From Branchinecta lynchi (taxonomy: Eukaryota > Arthropoda > Branchiopoda > Anostraca > Branchinectidae), in assembly GCA_023053575.1 (NCBI GenBank), contig JAKZAP010000014.1:14472938-14536937 (forward strand): a stretch of DNA of 64,000 bases. The letters run 5' to 3'. Both the position numbers and the translations under genes were made by a program. The notes under the pieces are model-generated. The model did not search any database. It saw only the letters and a program-made list of their open reading frames with translations, and was not told the DNA's origin. Positions 45,310-55,219 of this stretch are shown here, piece by piece (the stretch's first letter is position 1; each line of letters begins with the position of its first letter).

Positions 45310-46090
45310 TTTGTTTGAATTAAACCAGCATTTGCACTACAGAAGTGGTTCGTGACTTAGGTGTTTACTTCGACAAGCATTTGAAATTTGATAGACATGT
45401 AGCTACCACAAGTAACAATGCAAATTTTCGTGTCCATACTATTAGACGCACATTCAGAAAATTCAACCTACGAAGCTTCAAAACGTTATATACATCGCTG
45501 GTAAGGCCTTTGGTGGAGTACAATTCTTCGGTTTGGTACCCTATGAATAAAACGGATAGATTACGCATTGAGAAAGTTCAAAGACGCGCAACAAAGCTTG
45601 TACCTTATTTGAGAAATCTGTCGTATCCGCGTAGAATGAAAAGTTTAGAGTTGCCTAGCCTAGATTTCAGACGTAAACGTGCTGATTTGTTGAATGTATA
45701 TAGGATAGTGCGAGGAGTTGACAATGTTAACCCTGAAGATTTATTTATTTTTTCAAATTACCCGTCAACACGTCAGCACAGATTTAAACTTTATCAGCCA
45801 AAGCCCATCCGACGTGTTGGCATTTATAGTTTTCAAAATAGGGTTTGTAAAGATTGGAACGCACTACCAGATGAAACTGTTATGTCGGAAAACGTAGATA
45901 TTTTCAAACGATCGATTGTTTCGTCAACATTTTATTCGAGTGCTTATGCAGACCCATGTTTGCCAACTTAAGTTTAATTCAGTTTATTTTTCATTGTATA
46001 GATTTATTTGTATTACTAGTGCCTTATGTTCACATTGTATGTAGTGACAAGTCTTTATGACTTACCACTTTTGGTGATAATAAATAAATA
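45310..46090 (+). mobile_element. LINE ORF2 C-terminus, intact frame, with 3' tail
   Basis: An uninterrupted 208-codon frame (45345-45971) encodes the post-catalytic part of a CR1/L2/Jockey-like reverse transcriptase: VRDLGVYFDKHLKFDRHV, then LYTSLVRPLVEYNSSVWYP, IEKVQRRATKLVPYL, LELPSLDFRRKRADLLNVYR and CKDWNALPDETV...FKRS. The start is not a real start; the frame is truncated at its 5' side and the YxDD part is missing. A short 3' UTR follows and ends in an AAATA-type repeat (46075-46095). The intact frame argues for a recent insertion. The same family as 49775-50105. Confidence 0.88.
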
Positions 46091-46095
46091 AATAA

Positions 46096-47219
46096 AATCA
46101 GTGTGAGAAAATATTAGAGAATTAAACAACTTAAAATGGGAAGTAACAACCGATTTTAAATTTATGTACGACGAAGTCGTGTTACGCAGGATAAAAGTGA
46201 CGTAGTATAGAGCTTACGAAGTGTGTATGACGTAAACGAAGACCTGTGGAGCTTATGAAGCCCAGATTTCAAACATTGCTACTTCTGACGTAGATCTGCG
46301 GTTTGGTTTCAGCCAAACGACCTAGCGGTTTAACTGCATATCGCACTTTAATTTAATTGCAAACTTGATCTGTCTTAAAGTCAATTGGCAGAAAACGAAG
46401 TTTGAGTCTTGCTTAAATTGTTGTTCTAGTAGTTCAATTTAAGATTAACAGGAGAGATAAGCGTTGTCGGATAATGACGAAAGTCAAATAGACACTGCAT
46501 CCGCAAATTGTCAGTGTCAACCTGAATCTCAAAGCAGTTTCACGGTAGCAAGTTTATCAGTCGAAGTATTCCACCCAACTCCCCATGTTACCAAAATTGT
46601 TTAGAAATAGCTTCTTATGCTGTTTTGCTGTACTGAAGAACCAAGCCCGTTAAGTTTGCATGGATTACGACGAACGAGAAGTCGAGAGAATTTTAAAACT
46701 GCCACGTAATTTGCGGTATTGGCATTTGATATATTTTAAATATCAAAGACGTGGAGGTTTAAATAATACCGAAATACGTGAACAAGTAAAATGTGAGGAA
46801 ATGAGAAAAATTTGAAAGAAATATGGAATATGAAATTATGACAAAGAGAACACGTCAGAATATCGCGAAGTAAGCGGTTACGTAACTGTTCTAGATATAA
46901 TGCGTTTACTACCTTACAGATTTTAATTTAAAGTAGAAGTGAATCCAAGGATTATCAATGTGTCGCCGTTGTAAGGTGTGGAGGAGGAAAGACACCGTCC
47001 ACATACACGACGGAGAAAGACAGACAAGCTGAATCACCACCCCTCATTGGATTGGGAGTCAACATGTACGTGGACGAGGAGTGGTCTGCACCTCTAGAGG
47101 TTCTTAATGAAGAACCCAGGAGAAACGTAGCTATAAATCAACTTTGTTACTATTCCATGTCAAGATGCGTCTTTATGGCGTCCTTGGACTGATTACGTCA
47201 TCGCGAAACAGACGTCTAT
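46096..47219. other. no gene recognised
   Basis: Short repeated TACGAAGT/GACGTA motifs near 46160-46300; otherwise no repeat or frame of note. Confidence 0.45.
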
Positions 47220-47690
47220 CGAACTACTAAAAACGATTGTCACATACAGACTCAGACTCTCTTCTTACCCCTTAATCTGTCATCTAATCAAACGTTAACA
47301 AATTTTCCGGTTTTGGCCGGATTCTCGGCAGTTGTTCGGCGAGAAAATGGTTTACACCATCGTGTTCAGCATGTCCTTTTACCCCTAAATCGAGCATTTA
47401 ATCAACTTCAAATGAAACTTTTACTTTTAACCGACTTTCCGGTTTTCACCGGATTCCGAACGATCTACTTGTTAGGCGAGAAAATGTTTTTCGCCATTGT
47501 CTTCAGCATGTCTTCTTACCCTTAAACCGAACATTTAATCAACTTCAAATAAAACTTTTACTTTTAACCAACTTCCCGGTTTTTGCCGGATTGCAGACGA
47601 ACTACTTGTCCGGCGAGAAAATGGTTTTCATTATCGTGCTCAGAATGCCTTCTTACCCCATATCGTTTATCACATTGGCACTTATAGTAG
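47220..47690 (+). mobile_element. family 1 composite repeat, array-only copy
   Basis: About three array units (CCGGTTTTGGCCGGATTC, GGCGAGAAAATGGTTT, CAGCATGTC, TTAATCAACTTCAAATAAAA). Neither terminus is complete. Confidence 0.75.
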
Positions 47691-47839
47691 CCTATTTACT
47701 TACAGGACTATACTTAGCAGATCAGCACTTGCTGTATTTGCCATTCACCTTCCCTGTGAATGATTAATAACCATTTATTTTCGTAATTCTGCGGTTACCA
47801 TGCTTCACTATGGATTGAACAAACGCATCAGACCTTATG

Positions 47840-48140
47840 AATTTAAAGCAGACCTCACACTATTTACAGTTTATGTTGCAATATTTATATCATTTGAATA
47901 CTGTAAAACCAGGCTCTGCTTTTAACACATTATAAAGGGCTTAGTGGGCCGATTTAAGCATTTTCCCAGGCCCATTGATTTCTAGCAAAAACTCGGTAGA
48001 ATTCAGATAACCGGTTTTACACATCAATAGCCATGATACGCGAACCCTCGTCGGGAGAATAATAAGCGTGGGAAATAGTTAATCGCGGCAAGTGCAAAGA
48101 TTATGAGAAAAAAATGTAACTTAAGAAATTTGGGCCTCCG
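47840..48140 (+). repeat. dispersed repeat family P, copy 3
   Basis: TTTGAATACTGTAAAACCAG, TTTTAACACATTATAAAGGG, CCCAGGCCCATTGATT and ATAACCGGTTTTACACATC follow the family order; closest to the minus copies at 48900-49215 and 50660-50960. Confidence 0.65.
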
Positions 48141-48383
48141 GGTTTAAGAATTAATTATTGCATTTACGGAAGTAAGTTGCATTGGCATTAAAGGTACGGT
48201 CCGGTTTTCCGGCAGGGTTTTCTGGATTTTCATCATCAAGTTCAAACACTTCAACTTTTCCGTAGGGAACTAACGACGATGCCAAAATTCCGGACAGGAA
48301 TTCCACTCCGCGAGCACCCGACTCAGATCGTCTGTCCAAAGGCAGAAGTTGAGCTAAAGTCTACTTACGAAAATACTTTAAAG

Positions 48384-48571
48384 GACCCAACGTGTCTATA
48401 ATGACACGTTGGTCCTCCCGGAATGGGCCCCCACAGGACCATTCGGGCTTTCGTGCAGTCAGAAGTATCGGCTACTATATAAAGGATGTTAAGAGGGTTA
48501 TAAAAGTTGTATTTATGTAGTTTAGCATGTAAAAGTTGGTTTGTATAATAAAGAGTATTAAACTAAAAAAC

Positions 48572-48600
<29 letters not shown>
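48384..48600 (+). mobile_element. retroposed 3' end with hairpin and poly-A tail
   Basis: A hairpin (CAACGTGTC/GACACGTTG flanked by GGACC/GGTCC, 48384-48416) is followed by about 150 bases, the signal AATAAA near 48549 and an A-run of about 27 at 48573-48599. The poly-A tail shows insertion through an RNA intermediate. The parent element or gene is not recognised. Confidence 0.65.
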
Positions 48601-48602
<2 letters not shown>

Positions 48603-48666
48603 TACTACCTACTTCTTTAACTGCATTCATTATTTATTCAAACAATGTTTACACGGATACGTCAGC

Positions 48667-48723
48667 TCTGATTTTTCATCAGCGATATTTCGGCCCTTCT
48701 TGGCAAGGGTCCTCGTCAGGCTG
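48667..48723 (-). ncRNA. type I hammerhead ribozyme motif
   Basis: Minus strand: CAGC, CTGACGA, stem II GGACCCTT/AAGGGCC with loop GCCAAG, GAAA, TATC and GCTG, identical in core to 4710-4769. Predicted cleavage C is the complement of 48684. The outer part of stem I has no good partner because the centre of the element is rearranged. Confidence 0.7.
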
Positions 48724-48730
48724 CCAAGAA

Positions 48731-48790
48731 GGCAGCCTTGAAGAAGGGCCGAAGAAGAAGGGCCGAAATATCGCTGATGAAAAATCAGAG
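48731..48790 (+). ncRNA. decayed hammerhead motif facing 48667-48723
   Basis: The 3' half (AAGGGCC, GAAA, TATC, GCTGATGAAAAATC) is intact, but the CTGACGA box is replaced by CTTGAAGA and the stem II 5' strand by duplicated GAAGAAGGGCC sequence. Confidence 0.5.
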
Positions 48791-48851
48791 CTGACGTATC
48801 CGTGTAAACATTGTTTGAATAAATGTTTCAAAGTCAGCTTGGGCTCAAAGA

Positions 48852-48889
<38 letters not shown>

Positions 48890-48899
48890 ATTCATTATG

Positions 48900-49215
48900 T
48901 CTTAAGCCCGGAGACCCAAATTTCCTACTTTACATTTTTAGCCCGCTAACGATACATCACTCATGTTTGAACTTGCCAGGATTCACTATTCTTTTGTGCG
49001 CACTATTCTCCCGACGAGTGTTAGCGTATCACGGTACTGATGCGTAAAATCGGTTATCCGAATTTTGCCGATTTTTTGCTAGAAGTCGATGGACCTGGGA
49101 AAAGGCTAAACACAGCCAAATCCTTGGATAAGTTGTTAAAAGCAGAGCCTATTTTACGGGATTCAAATAGTTTTGAATACTGGAACACAAACAGTAAATA
49201 ATCCAAGGTGTGCTT
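48900..49215 (-). repeat. dispersed repeat family P, copy 4
   Basis: Reverse-orientation copy: GCCCGGAGACCCAAATTTCC, AAAATCGGTTATCCGAATTT, AAGTCGATGGACCTGGGAAA and TTTTGAATACTGGAACAC. Confidence 0.65.
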
Positions 49216-49671
49216 TAAGTTGGTAGATTTATTAAGGAGAACGTCTTCTAGTAGACTTGGGGAAAAAGCTTAAAGGACCTGAAAGGCAGCTTATTTTTAC
49301 ATCTGATACGTGAATACACTGATTTATCTTGACTCATCTAAGGTTGTTATTGGGTTTTTTTTTACCCCGGGGCTCTAGGAATAACGTTCAGAATGTCTGC
49401 TGCTTGCGAGGCTGCTTGCACAACAACCCAAAATTCGTCCAAACCCGGATAATTTGAATTTCAACCGGGGGCCCTCATTTCCATGCGTTACAGTGTTACG
49501 GGCTAAGCTCGAAAAACTGGATGAAGCAACTACTCTGAAAGGAGTAGGAAAGTGGTGATAAGATCTATCTGTTTGTTTTATGTGTTATTTTTCAGCAATG
49601 GCTTGCCTTTGTAGCTGCTAAATATTGCTAGCATAGAGGGACAAACAAACAGAGGTACGAGAATAAGTTCA
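49216..49671. other. no gene recognised
   Basis: Moderately unique DNA; no repeat or frame that I can support. Confidence 0.45.
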
Positions 49672-50145
49672 TATTTGACGGTGCAAAACGACCCTTGCCA
49701 AGAAGGGTCGAAATATAGCTCTAATCTCTTCACTCGGTAGATAATTTGGACAAAAAACAGTTTTTTTTAGTTTAGTTCATATCAGTCAACCCGTCAGCAT
49801 TCTTTGAGGTTATACCCACCAAAAATAAACCGGAAAATTGGTCAACGTTCATTTTGTTACCGTGCATGCCAGGCATGGAATGGTTTATCGGAGGAGACCG
49901 TTTCCCAACCAAATTTACTTCCATCCAAACAACATCTTGCTGGTACAACATTCTGCAATAACGCGTATGTGAACCCTTTTTAGTATATATTTGTTATATG
50001 TTAAGTGTGTAGTACAGTGTTGAAAAATGTAGTAAACATTTGTGTGCTTGTAGAGAGAGAAGCTTCGGCTTAACGTCTTTTTCTATTAATAAATAAATAA
50101 ATAATAAAATGTAGCTAACTTATCCGTTTTGCACCGTCAAATATG
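49672..50145. mobile_element. inverted arms of a ribozyme element around a LINE end
   Basis: CATATTTGACGGTGCAAAACG (about 49672) and CGTTTTGCACCGTCAAATATG (about 50122) are perfect inverted copies. Beside the left arm is a ribozyme remnant (49688-49725: stem II GACCCTT/AAGGGTC, GAAA, TATA, GCTC) without the CTGANGA box. The interior is mainly the LINE fragment 49775-50105. Confidence 0.65.
49775..50105 (+). mobile_element. LINE ORF2 extreme C-terminus with 3' tail
   Basis: The frame reads STRQHSLRLYPPKINRKIGQ, then CYRACQAWNGLSEETV and a stop near 49983. It aligns with the last 65 residues of 45345-45971 (STRQHRFKLYQPKP...CKDWNALPDETV). The tail ends in AATAAATAAATAAATAATAA. Confidence 0.75.
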
Positions 50146-50659
50146 ATTCGCAGTCAACTTGGGCTGAACGGAATATCTAGGACAAGTACATTCGATGAAA
50201 TCGATTATCTGTGGCTTTTTATCTGGTTTTCAGTATTTAAGTGAATAAGCGAAGTGTAACTAGACTGTCGGCTCGACTGTCGGATCTCAGCTGTATTCAG
50301 TTAAACTACGATGGAAAGGTCTTTCTACCCCCTTGTTTACATCTTCTGAATAGACATTCCGATCCAGGGGATCTCTTTAACCCTCAAGGCGAGATCAGTT
50401 ACTCATCAGACCGGTGAAATTTCACGCACGCGCCCCAGGCAACCTCCAGGTGGGGGAAATCTTTGCCAACACAATTTTTATCTCCCGCATTGAGCCCGAG
50501 GAGGTTACCAGGGATGAGCAGCTCTCCAGCAGCGGTGAAAGCTGTCGAGGAAATTCTCGAGGAAGCGCCGAGCTTTGGAAGAAAGTAAAGTAGCTTTTAA
50601 AGACATGTTGTACCTATAATGTCAATGAAACCTACTTGTACTGTAGAAGCATAGAAGTA
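50146..50659. other. no gene recognised
   Basis: Starts with the ribozyme-element flank GTCAACTTGGGCTGAACGG; the rest is unassigned. Confidence 0.45.
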
Positions 50660-50960
50660 TTCATTAACATTAACTCCCGAGACTAAAATTTCATATGTTA
50701 CATTCTGGACCCACTAACGACACCTCATTTATATTTTCATTTGCCACGATTAACTAGTTTCCATGCAAATTATGCTCCCGAGTATCATGCTGTTCATGCG
50801 TAAAATCGTTTTATGAATCCAGTCAATGGGTCTGGAAAAAGGCTTAAAACAGCCAGAGCCGAGGAAAATTTGTTAAAATCAGAGGTTAGTTTTACTGTAT
50901 CAAATAGTTTTGAATATTGGAACCTAAACAGTAAATAGTGCGCGGTGTGCTTTAAGTGAA
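50660..50960 (-). repeat. dispersed repeat family P, copy 5
   Basis: Contains AATTATGCTCCCGAGTATCA, CGTAAAATCGTTTTATGAAT, GTCAATGGGTCTGGAAAAAG and TTTTGAATATTGGAACC, parallel to 48900-49215. Confidence 0.65.
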
Positions 50961-51249
50961 CAAGTGATCCTTTTTCACATAGATGTCATTTTTACACAAG
51001 GGACTTGTACCGTGACCAATAAACCATAATACATTTTTCGGATATAATTTAGAAGTCTAGGACTCCATTGTCGGAGCCACGTAGACATACCTAGGACCCA
51101 CAAGACGGGTCTCATGGTGAAAGCCAAATAAAACCAAATATATAATTTTAATGGGGAAGACGCCCTTGAGATGGAAACATTTTATAAGTAGTGAACTGAT
51201 AGACAAAAATGAACTTCTCACGAACTCACGGACAACACGCACAATTTAC

Positions 51250-51420
51250 TGTTTATCTTTCGATATCTAAACTATATGACTGCATTAAAATTAGGTTCTG
51301 CTTTCAATAACTTTTTTGCAGCTTCGGGTGTTTTGAGCCTCTCTCCGGACTCCTGGCTTCAAGCAAATCGCGACAAAATTTACACATCCGGTCTTACAAA
51401 GCAGCTTCTCCAAAATACTA
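51250..51420 (+). repeat. dispersed repeat family P, diverged copy 6
   Basis: TTTACTGTTTATCTTTCG, GTTCTGCTTTCAATAACTT and TTTTGAGCCTCTCTCCGGAC follow the family order, with many changes. Confidence 0.45.
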
Positions 51421-51487
51421 ATCGGGAGGATGATGCGTACCGGAAATTGGGAAGCACGGGAATTGCCAAATCAATGTAGTGCCGTTG

Positions 51488-51633
51488 CACTGTAAAACAA
51501 AATCTTGCAGTATTTGCTACTGAGATTAATCTTGTCTCTAATGAGATAAGATTATCTCTAATTCGGATTAACCATATCCCAGTGGAGATAAGATTAATCC
51601 CAAGTTCCTTATTCGGAGAAACTTTTTACAGTG
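51488..51633. mobile_element. MITE with CACTGTAAAA termini, copy 1
   Basis: Starts CACTGTAAAA and ends TTTTACAGTG (10-base perfect inverted repeats). The interior consists of inverted ATTAATCTTATCTC-type blocks. The same family as 60100-60257. Confidence 0.85.
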
Positions 51634-51789
51634 TAGGCAGGTTAAAGTTTACCGCCAAAGCTACGGGTTTCGAACTGAGGAACGGACGAAGTGATTATTG
51701 AAGTAGGTTGTATATTTCTTGACCCAACAAGCAAAGGATTGCAAGGGATGCCCCAAGGACATGCACACTACTCAGACAACTGTCATATA

Positions 51790-52119
51790 GAGCGTGTTCC
51801 ATCCTACTTACCATAGTTACTACGCATGACGTTACGAATTCTGACTTTTTGCCGTTCAAGGCTGGAACGACTTTTCTATTTTCCAGCAGAATATCATGCC
51901 ACTTTTCCAGCAGAATATCATGCCATGGGCGAATCCGACCAATCACGGTAAAGAGATCCGTAGTTACTACGCTTACTACGCTCCCGAGCGTCGTAAGCAA
52001 ATAATTACTGTTAGTTACTATTTCGAGAAGGTTGGAATGGTAAGCGTAGTAACTTTTGGTGAGGTTAGAACGGAAATAGTAACTAATAGTTACGATTTGT
52101 AGAAGGGTGGAACACGCTC
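51790..52119. mobile_element. MITE with GAGCGTGTTCCA termini, copy 2
   Basis: Perfect terminal GAGCGTGTTCCA/TGGAACACGCTC and collinear with 1076-1368. It has an internal duplication of TTTTCCAGCAGAATATCATG (about 51878 and 51903). Confidence 0.85.
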
Positions 52120-52366
52120 GAAATGTTGTATCTTCACTTAGAAGAGCAGTTATTTGACAGGTGGTATTTTTATGCTGACCTATTCTTCAAAACGAAAATA
52201 AGTTGTTAGAAAGGGACTTAGTGCGAAACCTTTCTAGGAGACATGATAATCCCCCCTGTCAGGCAACAATAGGACAATGTCGGGCGTGTGCCTCCCGCGA
52301 ACCTAGGTTCGAAAAAGTCATCGTGTATTGCAGAAAACCGCTTGGGAGACCCCGAAGACCACCCTA

Positions 52367-52644
52367 AGAGCTTGGTCACACCTGGCTCATTTCCTGGCTT
52401 TTTGGGTTGCAACGTAGAAAAAAGAAAAATAACACGATACAACTAGTTCTGAATGTTGTCGTTTTAAATTCAGGAGGTCAATTAGAGCAAAACAGGGTGT
52501 ATAATTATGATACAGGAACCCTAATTGACCCCTAATTGCAGTCTGCTCATTATCCCCAAGCTGCTTATCAAATCTCACGTTTCCTAGGGATTTTGAGTTG
52601 TTTGCCGGATATGCTGGTTTTTGAGCCCAGTGTGACCAAGCTCT
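52367..52644. mobile_element. MITE with AGAGCTTGGTCACAC termini, copy 2
   Basis: Starts AGAGCTTGGTCACA, ends TGTGACCAAGCTCT (14-base perfect inverted repeats). Flanking CTAA on both sides is compatible with a TAA-type duplication. Shorter than 36115-36563. Confidence 0.82.
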
Positions 52645-52697
52645 AAAGCTAGATTCCAACAGAAGGGTCTCTTTTATCGCTGAAAATCCCCAAAAAC

Positions 52698-52850
52698 ATA
52701 TTTGACTGCATTATACGGGAACGTCAGCTTACTTTTATTCGAGCGATATTTCGGTCCTTCTTGGCAATGGTCCTCTTCAGGCCCAACCCCTAAAAACGAA
52801 CCTGCGATAACGCAGTCAAATATGATTCACTGTCAGCTTGGGCTGAGGGT
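52698..52850. mobile_element. inverted-repeat ribozyme element, short copy
   Basis: Outer CATATTTGACTGCATTAT faces ATAACGCAGTCAAATATG. The left arm continues into ACGTCAGCTTACTTTTATTC and the hammerhead at 52733-52795; the right arm has lost its ribozyme. The right flank has GTCAGCTTGGGCTGAGGGT. Confidence 0.7.
52733..52795 (-). ncRNA. type I hammerhead ribozyme motif, CTGAAGA variant
   Basis: Minus strand: outer stem I TTTTA/TAAAA, inner stem I GGGC/GCTC (one G-T pair), core CTGAAGA, stem II GGACCATT/AAGGACC with loop GCCAAG, GAAA, TATC. Predicted cleavage C is the complement of 52745. Stem I sequence differs from 4710-4769 but remains paired. Confidence 0.78.
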
Positions 52851-53076
52851 ATACTTTTAATCATCAACAACGAAATGGGCTGACCAATTTCAAGTTCGGA
52901 GAAGCCGAAGCCGCATTCGTCGATGAGACCAGCATTGTTAAAACTAGACCTCTACCTTTAAAGAACAAGAGTTTTAGGGGCCCGGCCCTCTCAAAAATTG
53001 CGCACTCCACGACGCGCAAATCTAGCTCTAGAGGCGAAATCCGCTTTTACGCAGTGCAAAGAAAGACACAAATATT

Positions 53077-53145
53077 CCTCAGCCGAATTGTATCCAAGAC
53101 CCTTAGATTACAACGCGACCTCTCTACCAATTGAGCTACCAAGGG
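53077..53145 (-). pseudogene. tRNA-like sequence
   Basis: The minus strand has a good A box (TAGCTCAATTGGTAGAG) and possible acceptor pairing CCCTTGG with CTGAGG, but no proper anticodon stem and a degenerate T arm (GGATACAATTC). Probably a tRNA-derived SINE head or tRNA pseudogene. Confidence 0.4.
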
Positions 53146-53190
53146 GCGTGTGAACATAGACTTAGTCAAATAGAAGCCGGCCATAGGAAC

Positions 53191-53337
53191 CAGGGCCGTA
53201 TCCAGGTTGGGGGGGGGGGGTAGGTTGTTCGAACACATCACCGAAACATACAAAATAGTCGTTTGTATAGGCTTTAACGTCTGATCCCACACCAAGACCC
53301 CCCCCCCCCCCCCGAAATAAATTCCGGGATAGGACCT
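53191..53337 (-). mobile_element. hAT-type MITE, copy 6
   Basis: Starts CAGGGCCGTATCCAGG with G13 and C16 tracts and the AAATAAATTCC family block. The right end is altered (GGATAGGACCT), and no clean duplication is visible. Confidence 0.7.
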
Positions 53338-55219
53338 AAAAGGTTCATTGACTCCAAACAGTTCCTCACATCCCTATGTCACGAAAGTGCAAATCCGCCT
53401 TTTGGTAAAAAGCTTCTGCCCCACGTGCAGGCTAGAAGAACGCCAGACCTTCTTCCTAATGCCTGATAAACAAGCCATCTTACACGGCCCCAATGCTAAA
53501 CACTTCTGCGGAACAGGAGGTACCTGGTTCTCGATCAAGCGATCCATTAGAGATGCCGGCTCCTGGTTCCAGCCGTCAACAATTTATTTATCAAACAAAC
53601 TTCCGACGCGAGACAAGAAGCTGATAGGCATGTGTCTGGAAAGGTTCGCACACGGCGCTGCGAATTGACGTGTTTCTCCCAAAAAGCCAGCATCATTCCG
53701 AAAATCAACAAGTAATTTCAAAATTTATGGTTTAAGCTTCAGAAATATATATCAGGCCAATTCTGATTTACTTAAAGGACCCCTCTTGCCTATTCTGCCT
53801 TTTACAATATACTTAGCTTCGATATGGAATTATAAGCTTCTGAAATCCCCACCTTTTTCCATTGTTTCGTTTCGTAACTACGAATTTTTCGCGCTTTTTC
53901 GGCCTTTCCGAGTTTTCCCGTGATCCAACGAAAAGTTTGCCGGAGTCTTCAAGGTCCGCTGACAACTCTTGCACACATATGGATGTGATAATCTTCTGTT
54001 TATTACTTCTTTTATTTGCTTAGTTTTCCCACTTTTTGACCAAGACACGTTCAGTTTTCAAATCTTTTGTGCCCAGCCGCCGCGTCTGAGAGCAGGAAAG
54101 CCGGATGTAGTCGACACGCGCTAACAAGAGAATCGCTAGTTTTAGGTGGAAAATAATGGTACTTCAAAAAATATTTGTTATGATTCATTTCATAGGGAAA
54201 AGATCATTTCTAGTAAGAGTTGTGCTTTAACGAGGGCCGCGAAATGACGTTTGCTAAAAAGAAATAGAAAACCGTGATTTTGGGTTTTTGTTCTAAGATG
54301 ATGTGCGAGGGATAAATATAATTTCGGACATTTCGGTTGCGCTTCCGGCAAACTGTCCTCACGGTTTGCCACGAATGGTCAACTTGGCTTCAAACCTTAT
54401 AACATTTGTCTATTGAGCCAACAGGCCATACAACTGAGGACATGTATGACCACACACAAACTGTTACTAGAACTGTTACATAACTAGGCTAAACTTTCTG
54501 TCCTAAGTTTAAACGCTTTAATTACATATTTGCATACTTCTACGTTATAGTTGGGGTTCGTAGTTTTTCACGAGCTCGAGAAGGATTCAACAACTTTTTT
54601 TTTTTTTAGGATTCAACAACTTTACTAAAAAAAATTCATTCCGGCCTGACGACCTTGACGAGCGATACCAACACACCCCGAACAAATTTTTGATGATGTT
54701 CCTGTTTAAAACCAAATCTCCTCTCTATATCACGATACCACAAACCTCTCACTTTGATGAAAGACACACAAACCGTGAAAACCCCACACATACATTCCTC
54801 CTTCATATTGCTACTCGCATGTAGCTGACTCCTTTGCTCATCATCGAGGCGTAGTTCGGCGACGCCGAGATTCCTAATTTGTTTGTTCCATGAGCATAAC
54901 GAATCATCATTCATTACCTAACAATGTAATATTTATGAGACCAGATTATGAGTAGTGTGTCCAGGCTTCGATCCGGACCCAATAATAAACAGTCCATAAA
55001 CCTTTACAAAAGTAAAGCTGAAGTATTTTCACCATAAATGACCCGCAACCATTCTTCTGCCACACCAAACCATAGCCTACTCAGATTGATGTTGTTGCCA
55101 ATGTGTATTTCTTTTCCGAAGGAAACTAATCAAATGAGAAAGGACCGTCGCAATATCATTGGGACATGGTGGTGATAACTTCTGGGGTGGTAGGTCTATA
55201 GGATGCTTCATCGCAAATA
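53338..55219. other. no gene recognised
   Basis: A 106-codon plus frame (53348-53668, with a CPTC pair and a GTGGTWFS segment) and a 92-codon minus frame (54636-54914) are open but match nothing I know. A T-run lies at about 54596-54607. Confidence 0.4.

Larger units (their letters stand above)
48631..48887. mobile_element. inverted-repeat ribozyme element, asymmetric copy
   Basis: Left arm about 48631-48701 and right arm about 48755-48826 are near-perfect reverse complements with the family sequence ATTCAAACAATGTTTACACG and GATACGTCAGCTCTG. The right flank AAAGTCAGCTTGGGCTCAAAG ends in a run of 31 T (about 48857-48887). The centre holds a CTGCCAAGAAGGCAG hairpin and duplicated GAAGAAGGGCC motifs. 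Confidence 0.75.

Noticed and set aside
48857..48887. Poly-T run as a minus-strand poly-A tail of a gene
   Set aside because: It sits at the end of the ribozyme-element flank, with no coding sequence behind it, so I regard it as part of the element insertion.
53077..53145. Functional tRNA gene
   Set aside because: The anticodon stem does not pair and the B box is degenerate; kept only as tRNA-like.
53348..53668. 106-codon plus-strand frame with a CPTC motif
   Set aside because: No matching domain or exon signals that I can recognise; mentioned in the gap entry only.
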